A stretch of DNA of 64,000 nt from positions 14,873,278 to 14,937,277 of the forward strand of contig CM033110.1 of assembly GCA_019321725.1 (NCBI GenBank). Direction: 5' to 3'. Each line of letters starts with the position of its first letter. The stretch's first letter is position 1. The stretch comes from Paulownia fortunei (lineage: Eukaryota; Streptophyta; Magnoliopsida; Lamiales; Paulowniaceae). Shown piece by piece: positions 10,237-19,912 of this stretch. The notes under the pieces are model-generated. The model was not told where the DNA came from, did not search any database, and worked only from the letters and a program-made list of their open reading frames with translations. A program made the position numbers and the translations under genes.

Positions 10237-11494
10237 TAAATGGATTATTAAATATATTAATTTAAAATTTTAGAATAGAATATATAGGCATCACAATTCG
10301 ATTTGTTTGAATTTTAAATCGCCATCAAACCATAAAAAATGATGTGATTTTAATTTAACTTTTTAAATTAAAATTTATATAACAAATCAATCAAAATAAT
10401 TTGATACAAGTTTAGTAAGTCAAATATGGGGACGGATCATATACAAATTTGTAGATGTAGGGGTAAAATACAAATATCAAAATAATTGTTCGGAGGAAAA
10501 ATGCAAATCATTTTGACATTATTTTTATATGTATTGTATTTGTACTAATTTTATATTGTGCAAAATTTTATTATATGTATTTTTATATTATTTAATTTAT
10601 AATTATGACACTTCTTAGATATAATTATTTAACAATAATTAGTATTTTTATAAATTATTAGAATTTTTATTGTTTATTTATATGATATTCAATTAATATA
10701 TTTGATAACTTTTATATAAATTTTTAATTTTAATTAAATATTATATTTGTTTAAATGGAGTATTATTTCATCAAGTATTATACGAAATAAATATAATATG
10801 TATATTAAATGGTTTATCCCAAAAGTATGAATATTATTCGATAAGTTTAGAATGTGTATGGCAAACGGAATTATTTTTTAATTATTTATACATATGTACT
10901 ATACATGTATCATACAAATTTTAACTAACAATGATCATACAAACAAATTAATTAGTTCGTATAGTTTTTCAAATTTTATGACCAATCTAATTAACCTGAA
11001 AAATATATTGTTAAACACAATGTTTTTGAAAACCATATCAAACAGACTAGTTTGATTGGTCCAACAACAAATAGGTGATTGGTCTATTTGAGTGCAAAAA
11101 ATCAAAAATTTGCTCGAACTAGTTGAACCGATCAATTTTATTTATTTATTTATTAATATTTTTTAGAAAGCTTAAACTTGATAATTGGTTATATGTATGT
11201 ATTGGATTTTGAGTTCTGTTAAATATATTGTTTAGTTGATTATTTATCTTTTTTACATTGTATATAATATCTTTTTAGTTGATTATAACATCTTTTTTAC
11301 ATTGTATTACCATAAATAATATAATAAAAATATAATTAATTTTTATTAGATGATCGAACCGATAATTAAAATTGGTGATCAAATTATTCGATCAATGATC
11401 CAATTATGAAAATATTGGTTAAACTTAAACATAACTTTTCCGTTTAGGTTAGTGTGTACAAGTCTACACTCATTGGAATTATTATTTGGTCATT
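10237..11494. other. AT-rich spacer between the two Athila-like copies
   Basis: No gene is seen. It does not resemble the left flank of copy 1 (1-1778), which indicates that the two retrotransposon copies sit at unrelated target sites rather than in one duplicated block. Confidence 0.5.
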
Positions 11495-11600
11495 GATGGA
11501 TATGAAAATTGTATTTATTTTATTTATTTATTTATTTAATTTTACTTAATTTTATTCATTCCTAGGCCAATAGATAATTAACTCAGATCTAGGGGCAAGT
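11495..11600 (+). repeat. Left member of a roughly 105-bp direct repeat flanking copy 2
   Basis: The segment beginning GGATATGAAAATTGTATTTA and ending at CAAGT directly before the copy 2 LTR recurs at 19163-19263 (GGGTATGAAAATTGTATTTA to GTAAGT). The match covers the whole stretch, with a few substitutions and a small length change in the ATTT run. It is far longer than a retroviral target duplication. Confidence 0.75.
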
Positions 11601-12254
11601 TGATAAGTGCATATTTGATATATTTTTGTATCAAATAATTTATATTTTCCTTACTTTATTCTTATTCTTATTATACTTTTATTAATGTTTTGTGTTAGAG
11701 AATCAATTAACAAAAAGATATCAAAAAGATCTAAAATAAAATCAAAAAAGATAACATATTTCGTGAGCAAGTTGGGAAATAATATTTTATTGGATTCTAC
11801 CCCACCGACTCTTAATGTGAAATATTGATTTGTTGTAAACAAAGGTATGCATAAATACTTGATCCCATAAACAAATATTGGTGTTAAGATATAATTTGCA
11901 AATAGTAAGACAATATCATGATTACCTTAATTCATGAGCTATTTGATAACATCTTCCCATTGGAATTTTCATTATATATGGATTCTAGTTGTAGCATTTA
12001 AAAGAGGGAAAATATATATATATAATCATTCTTCTATTTAAGACTTAAAAGCGGATCCCTAATTCTCATACTTTTATTACTTTGATTTCTTAGTTATAGC
12101 ATTTTTTTATATTCTAAATCACATCCAGCTCATATTTTAAGAAATATAAACTTGAAAATTTCAAACAACTTTTCTGTGGATCGACCTCGGACTCTCGAAA
12201 AATTTATTACTTGACACAGCCTACACTTAGATTTGCAACCTTAAAGTTTCAGCA
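11601..12254 (+). repeat. 5' LTR of copy 2, internally deleted
   Basis: It starts with the intact family end TGATAAGTGCATATTTGA and ends AAAGTTTCAGCA. Compared with the other LTRs, about 1.1 kb is missing from the middle; the join is near 11796, where TTGGATT meets CTACCCCACC. The TATA box region is in the deleted part, so this LTR has probably lost its promoter. Confidence 0.85.
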
Positions 12255-12262
12255 AGTTTTTT

Positions 12263-12280
12263 TGGCGTCATTACCAAGGA
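12263..12280 (+). other. Decayed primer binding site of copy 2
   Basis: TGGCGTCATTACCAAGGA follows the LTR by 8 bases. It resembles the tRNA-Asp-complementary PBS of Athila-type elements more closely than the copy 1 version does. Confidence 0.6.
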
Positions 12281-12284
12281 AAAT

Positions 12285-12750
12285 CTTGTCATTAGGCATG
12301 TCTCCTTATAGGATAGTTTATGAAAAATCTTATCATTTACCTCTTGAACTTGAATATAAAACTTATTGGGCAATTAAAATGTTTAACTTCAACTATGATC
12401 AAGCTTCAAAATTGTGAAAATTGCAAATTAATAAACTTCAAGAATTGAGAAATGATGCATATGAGAATTCTAAAATTCATAAAGCAAGAATCAAAGAATT
12501 TCATGATAATAAAATTTCAAGAAAAACATTTGATGTTGGTCAAAAGATTTTGCTTTATAATTTTCGATTGCATTTATTTCCTAAAAAATTGAGATTAAGG
12601 TAGAATGGTCCTTTTATTATAAAAGAGGTATATCCTTATGAGGCGATTGACATTGAAAATCTTAAAAATAGTAACATATTCAAAGTAAATGGATAAAGAC
12701 TTAAACCATTTCTAGAGAATCGCTTTTCACAAGAGAACCTTTGTTATGAT
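12285..12750 (+). pseudogene. Integrase C-terminal remnant of copy 2
   Basis: The open stretches 12211-12417 and 12421-12603, in the same frame and split by one TGA, contain MSPYRIVYEKSYHLPLELEY, KTYWAIKMFNFNYDQASKL and ARIKEFHDNKISRKTFDVGQ. This is the post-catalytic end of a Ty3/gypsy integrase, including the GPF-like motif (NGPFIIKEVYP near 12605-12637) and VNGQRLKPFLE-type final text. The catalytic DDE core, RNase H, RT and gag are absent: the remnant begins only about 30 bp after the PBS. Integrase would join element DNA to the genome; this fragment cannot. Confidence 0.8.
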
Positions 12751-13344
12751 TAGTATGTGTACATATATACATATTTTCTCTAACTTTGTTTAGTTTGTAG
12801 GATTTTTTCTTTTATTTTTTTTTTTTTTCTTTTCTTTTTCTGGTTAAGTGACGGATAATGGTACTCTGTGGCTATTGAAGTTGGATTTATCAGTTTCCTA
12901 AATAACTGAAATGAAATCTATGTACAAAGTTTCACTCTTTTTCTTATTCTCTTTTCTTGTTCTTTTAAAAATGGATAACATTCTTCTAACTCTCAAGAAA
13001 CGATTTCATTCTCTTCCTAAAAATGGAATTTTAAAAATTTATAAAACCATGATTAAAAGATTAATGATGCTTATACACAAGGACATCTTAGGGGACATAC
13101 GATGGATTATCGAAGCAAAGGTAAGGGTAGCAGGCGAGTTTTCACATGAGTTTTCAAACTTGTGTACTATATACATACCTGATTTTGGTAAAAATACATA
13201 TTCAAAAAAACGAAGGGCAAAAAAATGCAAGTTTGTCACAAATGTGCTCAATGGACTTGCAACACAAAGTGTCATTTCTTAGGAATGGTTTCTAAAAATT
13301 GAGAAGATAAAATTTAATTCATTATTGATGGATTGAGTAAGGAG
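12751..13344 (+). other. Post-pol segment of copy 2
   Basis: The stretch contains a T-rich run (12800-12840) and GGTACTCTGTGGCTATTGAA (12857-12876), shared with copy 1 at 6392-6411. A 123-codon frame at 12911-13282 is not supported as a gene: copy 1 has no equivalent and the text resembles nothing I know. From about 13275 the sequence again matches copy 1 (6487 onward). Confidence 0.5.
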
Positions 13345-13479
13345 TCTTTAGATGACACTATAATGACTCTTGAGACGCATTCTTGTGGGTTAGTACAACA
13401 TACAATTCTTGATTTATGGAATTACTTTTGGGATGAATATGAGCGTTATAGTCTTGGGAATCTGACATTAGAAAACCTT
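13345..13479 (+). pseudogene. Unidentified coding-like segment, copy 2, left part
   Basis: The open frame contains ILDLWNYFWDEYERYSLG, matching copy 1. It is cut after LENL by the solo LTR at 13480 and resumes at 15778 with CQFIRKLDGKHIIDP. The stop after DP (near 15825) is at the same place as in copy 1, so it was already present in their common ancestor. The family is unrecognised. Confidence 0.45.
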
Positions 13480-15772
13480 TGTAACACCCCTTAACCTAAC
13501 TGTAGAGCCTAAACAAGGTGATACAGTTAAGTCAAGAAATGTTAATTTTTCATCAATACTAAAGTTATGGTTTTAATAAAAGTTCCCATTTTTAGCTGTA
13601 GGAGAGAGTTTGAATCATTTTAAATACACTATATACATATATCAAAACTGAATACATCTGTTTACAAAACCATAACAAGCAGCTTATTTAAAAACAAAAT
13701 AGAGTTTTCAAAATATGATACAAAATAGCTCGAAGCATGACATATGACAAAATCTCTGTCCGGCCACTCTAGAGACTCAGTTAATCTCTAAATCTGTACA
13801 TTTCCACCTACATCACATGAATCTAATGAGCTAAAGACTTAGTAAGGTGAAACTGATGCAATAACAAATAGCGTACATACGAATCACATAAATGATTAAA
13901 TGCAATATTTAATTTAATAACTTTCTTTCATAAATCATTCTTTAGGCCTCTTAAAGTGTGGTACCTAATTAATAGCGATAGATCATGATTTTTGGAATCT
14001 GTTCATAATGATTGGCCAATAAGAGAAATAATATGGGGTTTTCATAATTGGTCTTTCAACCTCAAGTATTAGTCGTATTCTATCTCATTCATTGTGGCTT
14101 TCCTATACCAATTTTTCAACCTCAAGTATTTTCCACCATTTGTTGTGTCCATCGGTCCCTCCCGCATCCTTTGTCTACCCAACCATCAATCAAGTACCAT
14201 ACTTCCTTTTCAAGAAAACTTCATTATATCCTTAATAGTATCATGCTTCATAAACTATAAAGGCATTAAACATTACATCATTGACAAATAATAACAATCA
14301 CATTAAAATATAAATAATATTATATGATTCTTGTGATGAAGCAAATGAAAGTTTCAACTTACCTCAAGTCCACTTTGTGGCAAGTGAAAAGACTAATCTA
14401 TTTGGAAGATAGGATGTGTTAAATACCTAATATAATAAAATCATGTACCATTTAATATTCTTTTTATAAATTATTTAGTCTATTCTAGTTAAAGTTTATA
14501 TACAATTTTCAATCTTTTGTAAAGAATTCCATATCAATTACATAACCTTAAAAACAATGCATATTCCATATTTTACTACTAATTCAAGACATTAAACATT
14601 AGGTCAACCATTAAATAACTAATAATTCAAACATAATTATTAGAGCAGCCCCTAAAACATGCACACAATCCAAATTAACATGATGTAAATTCGGTTCTAA
14701 CTTAAATTGATTGTACCCTTCAATTAAGCAAACTAATTGCTATTGTTTTCAATCATTCAAAAAAACTTCCAAACACAACATAAGTATTATAAAATCGATA
14801 GAAACAAGTAAATTAAACAATTTCACAAGACTATCAATTTTGCTAAAAATTAACTTAACTAGCTTGGTTTTGGCTTCAAGTGTAACTTACTTAAGTTTTC
14901 AATCATACAAAAATATACTAAAACATGTAACCATCCAAGATACTACAAATTCATCTTAAGAAACATTGAAAAAGAATATACCTTGATTAAATTGCAATTA
15001 TGCTTCAAAATCAACAGTTTTCAAGCTTAAAAAAGGTGGAACTTGTTCTAGTTTGTGTTCTATAAATTTCTATGCATTGAATTCAATTTTTTGAGTATTA
15101 GAGTGTAGAAATTTGGGAGAAACTTAGGAGAATAAGGGCTGGTCGTTTTTGAGAAGCTTCTACAAGAAATATAGATGAAAATGATTTCTTTGATCTTTCA
15201 AAGAGAGGTAAGTGGAGGGTGATGGTTGGTTGTATTATGCTTGGTGTCTTCTCATGCCAAAACCCACGTTCATGGTCTAAGGAGATGACAAAAATTGATA
15301 CTTTGGTGTTATAATCAAGTGCAATGCGTTTTAAAATGGTTTTATGCAACCTAGCCAATCAATCAATCAAATTGCACCATTTTTCATACCTTTAGTTCTT
15401 AGCCAAATGTAACATATTTCAAGTAAATATTTAGGCAATTAGTCACTTTAGCACATAACTAGTGTGGAGCAATACAAATAATTCATTTCATGGTCATTCA
15501 ACACATCAATCTTCCTTAACCGAGATATCAAGTTTTTCACTGCAAAAAGGCACTTAAGGAATATGTTAAATCAAGAAATGAAAGTTTGATCTCATATTTC
15601 ATGTATTAATGCATGTTAAAGCATAATTGAAGCATATAATAACAATTATTCATGTTCATGCAATCATACTATTTGTATGCCATAATTCGATAATGTACAT
15701 TGATTAGATGCATATTCATGCAAGATACTTATTATTGGTTATGTATGAAAGAATTGAGAATTGGGCATTACA
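13480..15772. mobile_element. Solo LTR of a second retrotransposon family, nested in the cargo
   Basis: The insert starts TGTAACACCCC and ends GGGCATTACA (imperfect inverted ends), flanked on both sides by ACCTT (13475-13479 and 15773-15777), a perfect 5-bp target duplication. Removing it restores the same order as in copy 1. It has no protein-like frame and no internal LTR pair, so a solo LTR from LTR-LTR recombination is the simplest reading. The perfect duplication suggests it is younger than copy 2. The family is not assigned. Confidence 0.88.
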
Positions 15773-15777
15773 ACCTT

Positions 15778-15910
15778 GTTTGCCAATTTATAAGAAAACT
15801 AGATGGAAAACATATCATCGACCCATAGAGGGTGTTTAAGTTGTTACTGGACATAAAATCAGAGGAAGATATGAGTCACAGTCACAACTACATGTACATC
15901 CACATGTAAG
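15778..15910 (+). pseudogene. Unidentified coding-like segment, copy 2, right part
   Basis: This continues the segment at 13345-13479 beyond the solo LTR. The text CQFIRKLDGKHIIDP, a stop, then SEEDMSHSHN matches copy 1 (6685-6815). A GTAAGTAG follows at the same relative place as in copy 1. Confidence 0.45.
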
Positions 15911-15999
15911 TAGCAAATTTTCAAATTTTATGTCCTTATTTTCAATCTTTCTGAAAAAATAAAAAGACATGTAATAAATGCATTCCCTATTCACACCTC

Positions 16000-16008
16000 A
16001 ATAAATAG
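16000..16008 (+). promoter_or_regulatory. TATA-like motif before LOG copy 2
   Basis: AATAAATAG is 55 bp before the ATG at 16063 and is conserved with copy 1 (6901-6909). The surrounding 100 bp is also conserved. It may be the captured gene's own core promoter; this is inference. Confidence 0.35.
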
Positions 16009-16062
16009 CACTGTACTAACTCTATTTTTGCACAAATAATTTTCAAAGAAAAAAAGAAAAAA

Positions 16063-16717
16063 ATGAAAGGGTCTTTCACTTGCAAGTTCAATTGTATTTG
16101 TGTCTTTTGTGCAACTAATTCAGGAAAAACATTGTGAGTTTATTGGGGCAGCCAATAACCTTGGTAGAAGCTTAGCAGAAAGAAATATTCATTTAGTGTA
16201 TGGGGGAGGCAGTCTGAGGTTAATGGAGAGTGTTACTATTTCTGCTCATGTAGGAAAAGTCAAAGTTTTAGAAGTTATCTCAAAAATTTTAACAGTACAA
16301 AATATCACAGGTATGACCATTGGAGATAAGCTAAAAGTGTCACTGATTCAGTACAGGATGCCTAGCATACTAAATAATGCATATGCATTCATCACTCTAC
16401 CTGGCGATTTTGGTACACTGGAGGAATTACTTCAAGTTGTTTCTTGGGTACAACTCAACATTCACCAGAAACCTGTATATATTCTTAATGTTAATAATTT
16501 CTTTGATGGTTTGCTATCTTTTGTAGATCATGCTGTAGAAAAAGATTTTATTTCATCGTCTGCGAGACGAATTCTCATTTCTGCTCCAATACCTGACCAA
16601 TTGATTGATCAACTTCTAACATATGTGTTAGAACCTGATCCAGCATTGGCTCATGTGGATTGGTCCAACAAGGACAATGGTCAAAAACATAAAATGAATT
16701 TAACTCTCAGTTTGTGA
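16063..16717 (+). pseudogene. Intronless LOG-type cytokinin phosphoribohydrolase (copy 2), frameshifted near the start
   Basis: The expected ATG is at 16063 (CICVFCATNSG follows), but one extra base near 16120 relative to copy 1 shifts the frame and gives a stop at 16135-16137. The main frame is then open from about 16100 to the TGA at 16715-16717, about 200 codons, close to the full LOG length of 210-220 aa. Seen in order: VYGGGSLRLM; the ITGMTIGD segment; QYRMPS with the Arg at the conserved substrate position; LPGDFGTLEELLQVVSW, the LOG signature with PGG changed to PGD; VYILNVNNFFDGLLSFVDHA; and FISSSARRILISAP. The catalytic Glu of the signature is kept. Plant LOG genes usually have several introns and this has none. 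Without a suitable in-frame ATG upstream it is probably not translated, but the long open frame suggests recent decay. The gene symbol is left blank because the LOG subgroup is unknown. Confidence 0.82.
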
Positions 16718-17820
16718 AATGTATCCTTAATGGTTTCAATTAATAGTATATATATTATGTTGTTTCATCTTTATTTTTCAATAAGTCATATTTCAAGTAA
16801 TATCTTCTAAATTTTAATTTTCTATCTATTTTCGATATTGGGTACAATGTCTCGATTAGGTTGGAGAATAAGATAGTTGATATCATGTCTTATGTGTTCA
16901 ATGTGTGTTTTTTTTCTAATTTGTTTTTTAAAAATAAAAAATTTCAAGCATGTTTGTTTTTGGGTCCGTTGAAACCATGAAAAGGGGTGGCGTACTAAAG
17001 GGTAATTGTAAAACTCTTGAGACGCACCCCTATATATATATATATTTTTTGTATAATATGTCAAGTTTGTGAAGTTTTTAATAAAAATTTGTGAAATGTT
17101 ATTTTTTTTTAGTCGTAAATATTCTTCCAACTTCAATAATTAAAATTAAGCATAGATAATGTAGTTTGATTGATGATAGGTGTTGCTTTGGACTTTAATA
17201 TTGTTCTTTGGTTAATATATTTTTATAATAATTATACTCAAATCTTTTTGCACAAATAGTTAGGTTATGCGGTGCATGTCAAAATAGGTAGTTTTTATGT
17301 ACTCGCTTTAATCATCACTTGGATTTTTAACATGAAGGGATTGAGTGTTAGAACTTTTCATTTTGTCTGTCGAGGCGAACGACTAATTAAGCACCACTTG
17401 AAAAATGATTAAGGTATTAGGCTTTCTAGCACCATGGCCAAATTAGTTTATTCCCCATGTGATGATCCAAGAGAACACCCCCTCCCCCCTCATAGTGAAC
17501 CACTTTGAGCCTTTCAATAAACAAATATTTTTTTTTGTAACCATATTTTCTTACTTAACCTAAATAAACTATTATCCTACCCTTGTTCTAAAAATAATTT
17601 GGAGTTTAAGAGATATTCCATTAACAAGGTGAGCTTGCAAAAAGAAATTTATATTGGAATAAAAGATAAGTGTGTGGGAGTTTTTCTTCTAAAAAATAAT
17701 AAATAAAAAATTGCAAAGTGTTAAAAATATTACGATTTGCAACTAAAAATGGGATGTTGCAAAATCAATAAAAATGATGAAGAATGGTCCAATTCAATAA
17801 TAATAGGCCTCGGTATTGAA
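16718..17820 (+). other. LOG 3' flank and shared downstream block of copy 2
   Basis: Bases 16718-17190 are absent from copy 1, where they fall in its deletion. Bases 17192-17820 match copy 1 at 7310-7962. No second gene is seen. A (TA)n run lies at about 17031-17044. The block passes directly into the LTR start at 17821, without the extra 520 bp present in copy 1. Confidence 0.5.
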
Positions 17821-18184
17821 AGATAAGTGCATGTTGTGATATATTTTTGTATCAAATCTTTTATATTTTTCTTGTTTTATTCTTTTTAATATTATAATTT
17901 TAATAATATTTTGTATTAGGAAATCAATTAACAAAAAAATATCAAAAAGAGCCAAAATAAAATTAAAGAAGACAACACGTTTTGTGAGCAAGTTGAAAAA
18001 TAATATTTTATTTGATCAAAGAAGCATCACAATTAGAAGAAAATGACTACTTTTATCTAACTTCATCATATCTAAATCAAAATATATGCAACAAATTATT
18101 TGGACTTTGCAAGTGATTGTTGGACTCAAAATCAGCATATTTCCAGATTTGAGTAATTTTGATATTTTGGGAATAACTCCATGT
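17821..18184 (+). repeat. 3' LTR of copy 2, truncated after 364 bp
   Basis: It begins AGATAAGTGCATG (family TGATAAGTGCATA) and follows the family LTR up to GGGAATAACTCCATGT. Sequence rich in GGCCGAGGC then replaces the rest, including the TATA box and R region. Confidence 0.8.
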
Positions 18185-19162
18185 GGCCGAGGCAAAGGAG
18201 AACCATAGTAGCTGAGTCACACAAATCCTAGTCAAGGCACACTAGCACGGCCGAGGCAAAAGTCGGCCTAGGCAAGCAAGCCCAACAGAGGCGCGCAAAC
18301 CTCGGTTAGATAGAAAGTCGGCCAAGGCATCAATGCCTCGGCTGGAAGAATGAAGTCTGCTAAGGCAAGCCTCAGTCGGGATAAGAAAGTCGGCCAAGGT
18401 ATTAAGCATCAGCTTGTAAAAGAAAGCCGATCGAGATGCCTCGGCTAGAAGCAAGAAAGCCGATTGAGACACCATCATCTTGGCCAGAAGGAGAAATCTG
18501 GCCGAGGCATTCGTACCACGATTGGGAGCATGAAGACCGTCGAGGCTCAATCGAAGAAGCGAAGCCAACTAATGCATTAATACCTCAGTTTGGAGAAGAT
18601 AAGCTAGACAAGGGAGCTATCCTCATTCGGGTAGAAATCCACTCGTGCAACACTGTTAACAACTCTCTCGTTTAGACAGTCATTCTCCACCCATGAGACC
18701 CTCGCTGACGAATTCACAAAAAAAATAAAATTGGGAAAAACGACATGAAGATAGATGATTGAAATTACAACTCCAACAACATGAACACAATCGCTCATCC
18801 CTATTGAGACATGAGAGTTTCACTACCATTACTCCATGATAGGACGGACAAGTTTCGCCCTGACACTAACGTGCAGCTTATCAAGCAAAGCGACATATCT
18901 CTTCATCGCCCACTCAAGTGCCTCGCCTCTGCTGTTGAGATACAACCACACAAATAAAAAATAAGCATGTTCTATCCTTGTTGTTGACGCACAGTTGCAC
19001 GGATAAAGCATAAGCATGATCTACCCTAACTGTTGATGCCCAGTTGCGCAGACAAACTGACTTATCTCTCTTATGCTCACTTGAGTTCCTCACTTTTCAA
19101 TACAGACTATTAACTCTTAGCCAACTTCAAAGTCGTCAGTGCATCTGGGAGTTGGGAGGCTG
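18185..19162. repeat. GC-richer repetitive block with GCCGAGGC motifs
   Basis: From 18185 to about 18600, variants of a 50-60 bp unit recur, built around GGCCGAGGCA, AAGTCGGCC and ATGCCTCGGCT. A second pair of imperfect units (about 18962-19009 and 19010-19058) shares ATAAGCATG, CTA(T/C)CC and CAGTTGC. The composition contrasts with the AT-rich surroundings. The frames here are by-products of the repeat. It is probably part of another retrotransposon LTR, but I see no ends. Confidence 0.5.
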
Positions 19163-19263
19163 TAGGATGGGTATGAAAATTGTATTTATTTTATTTTATT
19201 TATTTTTACTTAATTTTATTCATTCGTAGCCCAATAGATAATCAACTCGGATCTAGAGGTAAG
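19163..19263 (+). repeat. Right member of the roughly 105-bp direct repeat
   Basis: This matches 11495-11600 and likewise ends in AAGT. The next bases here are TGACAACTCAAG, whereas at the left copy TGATAAGTGC (the LTR) follows. Confidence 0.75.
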
Positions 19264-19269
19264 TTGACA

Positions 19270-19912
19270 ACTCAAGTCATTTAAGAGACTCAAGTTGCCC
19301 AAAATACAAAACACTTGTGTGATAAGACAACTAGGCCCATGAACTTTACATTATATCAAATGTTCATAAGGCTCATATCCCAAAATAAACGGGTAAAAAT
19401 AATCACTATTTCCACATTTACAAGATACACAATATTAATTCATATTTTGATTTAATAATTATTCTCTCGAATATTTACTAATTTAGATATCGAAGAGACT
19501 TTCATGAAACAATTTCAACACCTTCCTCCACACACAAAAAAACCATCTTAAGAAATTAAGAGTTTTATGGAGAGGTGTTGAGAATTCATTTATACAGCTC
19601 TAGCATCCAAAAAACTAACAGCATCAGTCATTTATATGTCCATTTAAGATTTAACAAAAACAAAAACAGAAAGAAAAAAAAAATGGCCCAAAAGAAAAAG
19701 GGTACGACGTCGTGTCTTAGGGTTCATCCCTGCAGCCCGAACAAAAACCCCAGTAGAACACAAAAACCCTGTGATCAGATAATTGAACCCTAGCATTTCG
19801 ATGGAGTTCTGAATAACAGATCCCAAGACTTTTTCCAGGTTTCCAACCCTCCACATACACAGGGTGATATATAAATACATACATATATACACAAGCCTAA
19901 TACATTCAGAAA
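19270..19912 (+). promoter_or_regulatory. Upstream region and probable 5' UTR of uL15
   Basis: No gene is seen. Near the start codon, composition becomes gene-like. AGGGTT/AACCCT elements occur (CTTAGGGTTCATCC near 19717-19730, AAAAACCCTG near 19762, TTGAACCCTAGC near 19784), resembling the telo-box common in plant translation-apparatus promoters. ATATATAAATAC near 19868 could be a TATA box. The transcription start is not determined. Confidence 0.4.

Larger units (their letters stand above)
11601..18184 (+). mobile_element. Athila-like retrotransposon copy 2 carrying an almost full LOG gene
   Basis: A deleted 5' LTR (11601-12254) is followed by a decayed tRNA-Asp-type PBS, an integrase C-terminal remnant, the shared post-pol stretch, the unidentified coding-like segment, a LOG gene, the shared downstream block and the first 364 bp of a second LTR (17821-18184). 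That LTR breaks off where unrelated GCCGAGGC-rich sequence begins, so no target duplication can be read on the right. A separate solo LTR (13480-15772) sits inside. The order INT end - cargo - LTR matches copy 1's order. Confidence 0.75.

Noticed and set aside
12911..13282. 123-codon + frame in the post-pol region of copy 2
   Set aside because: No counterpart in copy 1 at the same place, no recognisable motif, and an opposing minus frame covers the same bases; chance opening is likely.
16100..16717. LOG copy 2 as a normal functional host gene
   Set aside because: The apparent start at 16100 is GTG, the conserved ATG is out of frame, there are no introns, and the locus is inside a retrotransposon. 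Expression data could reverse this.
18242..18568. 108-codon minus frame
   Set aside because: Produced by the GC-rich GCCGAGGC repeats; low-complexity Leu/Ala/Arg text with no family resemblance.
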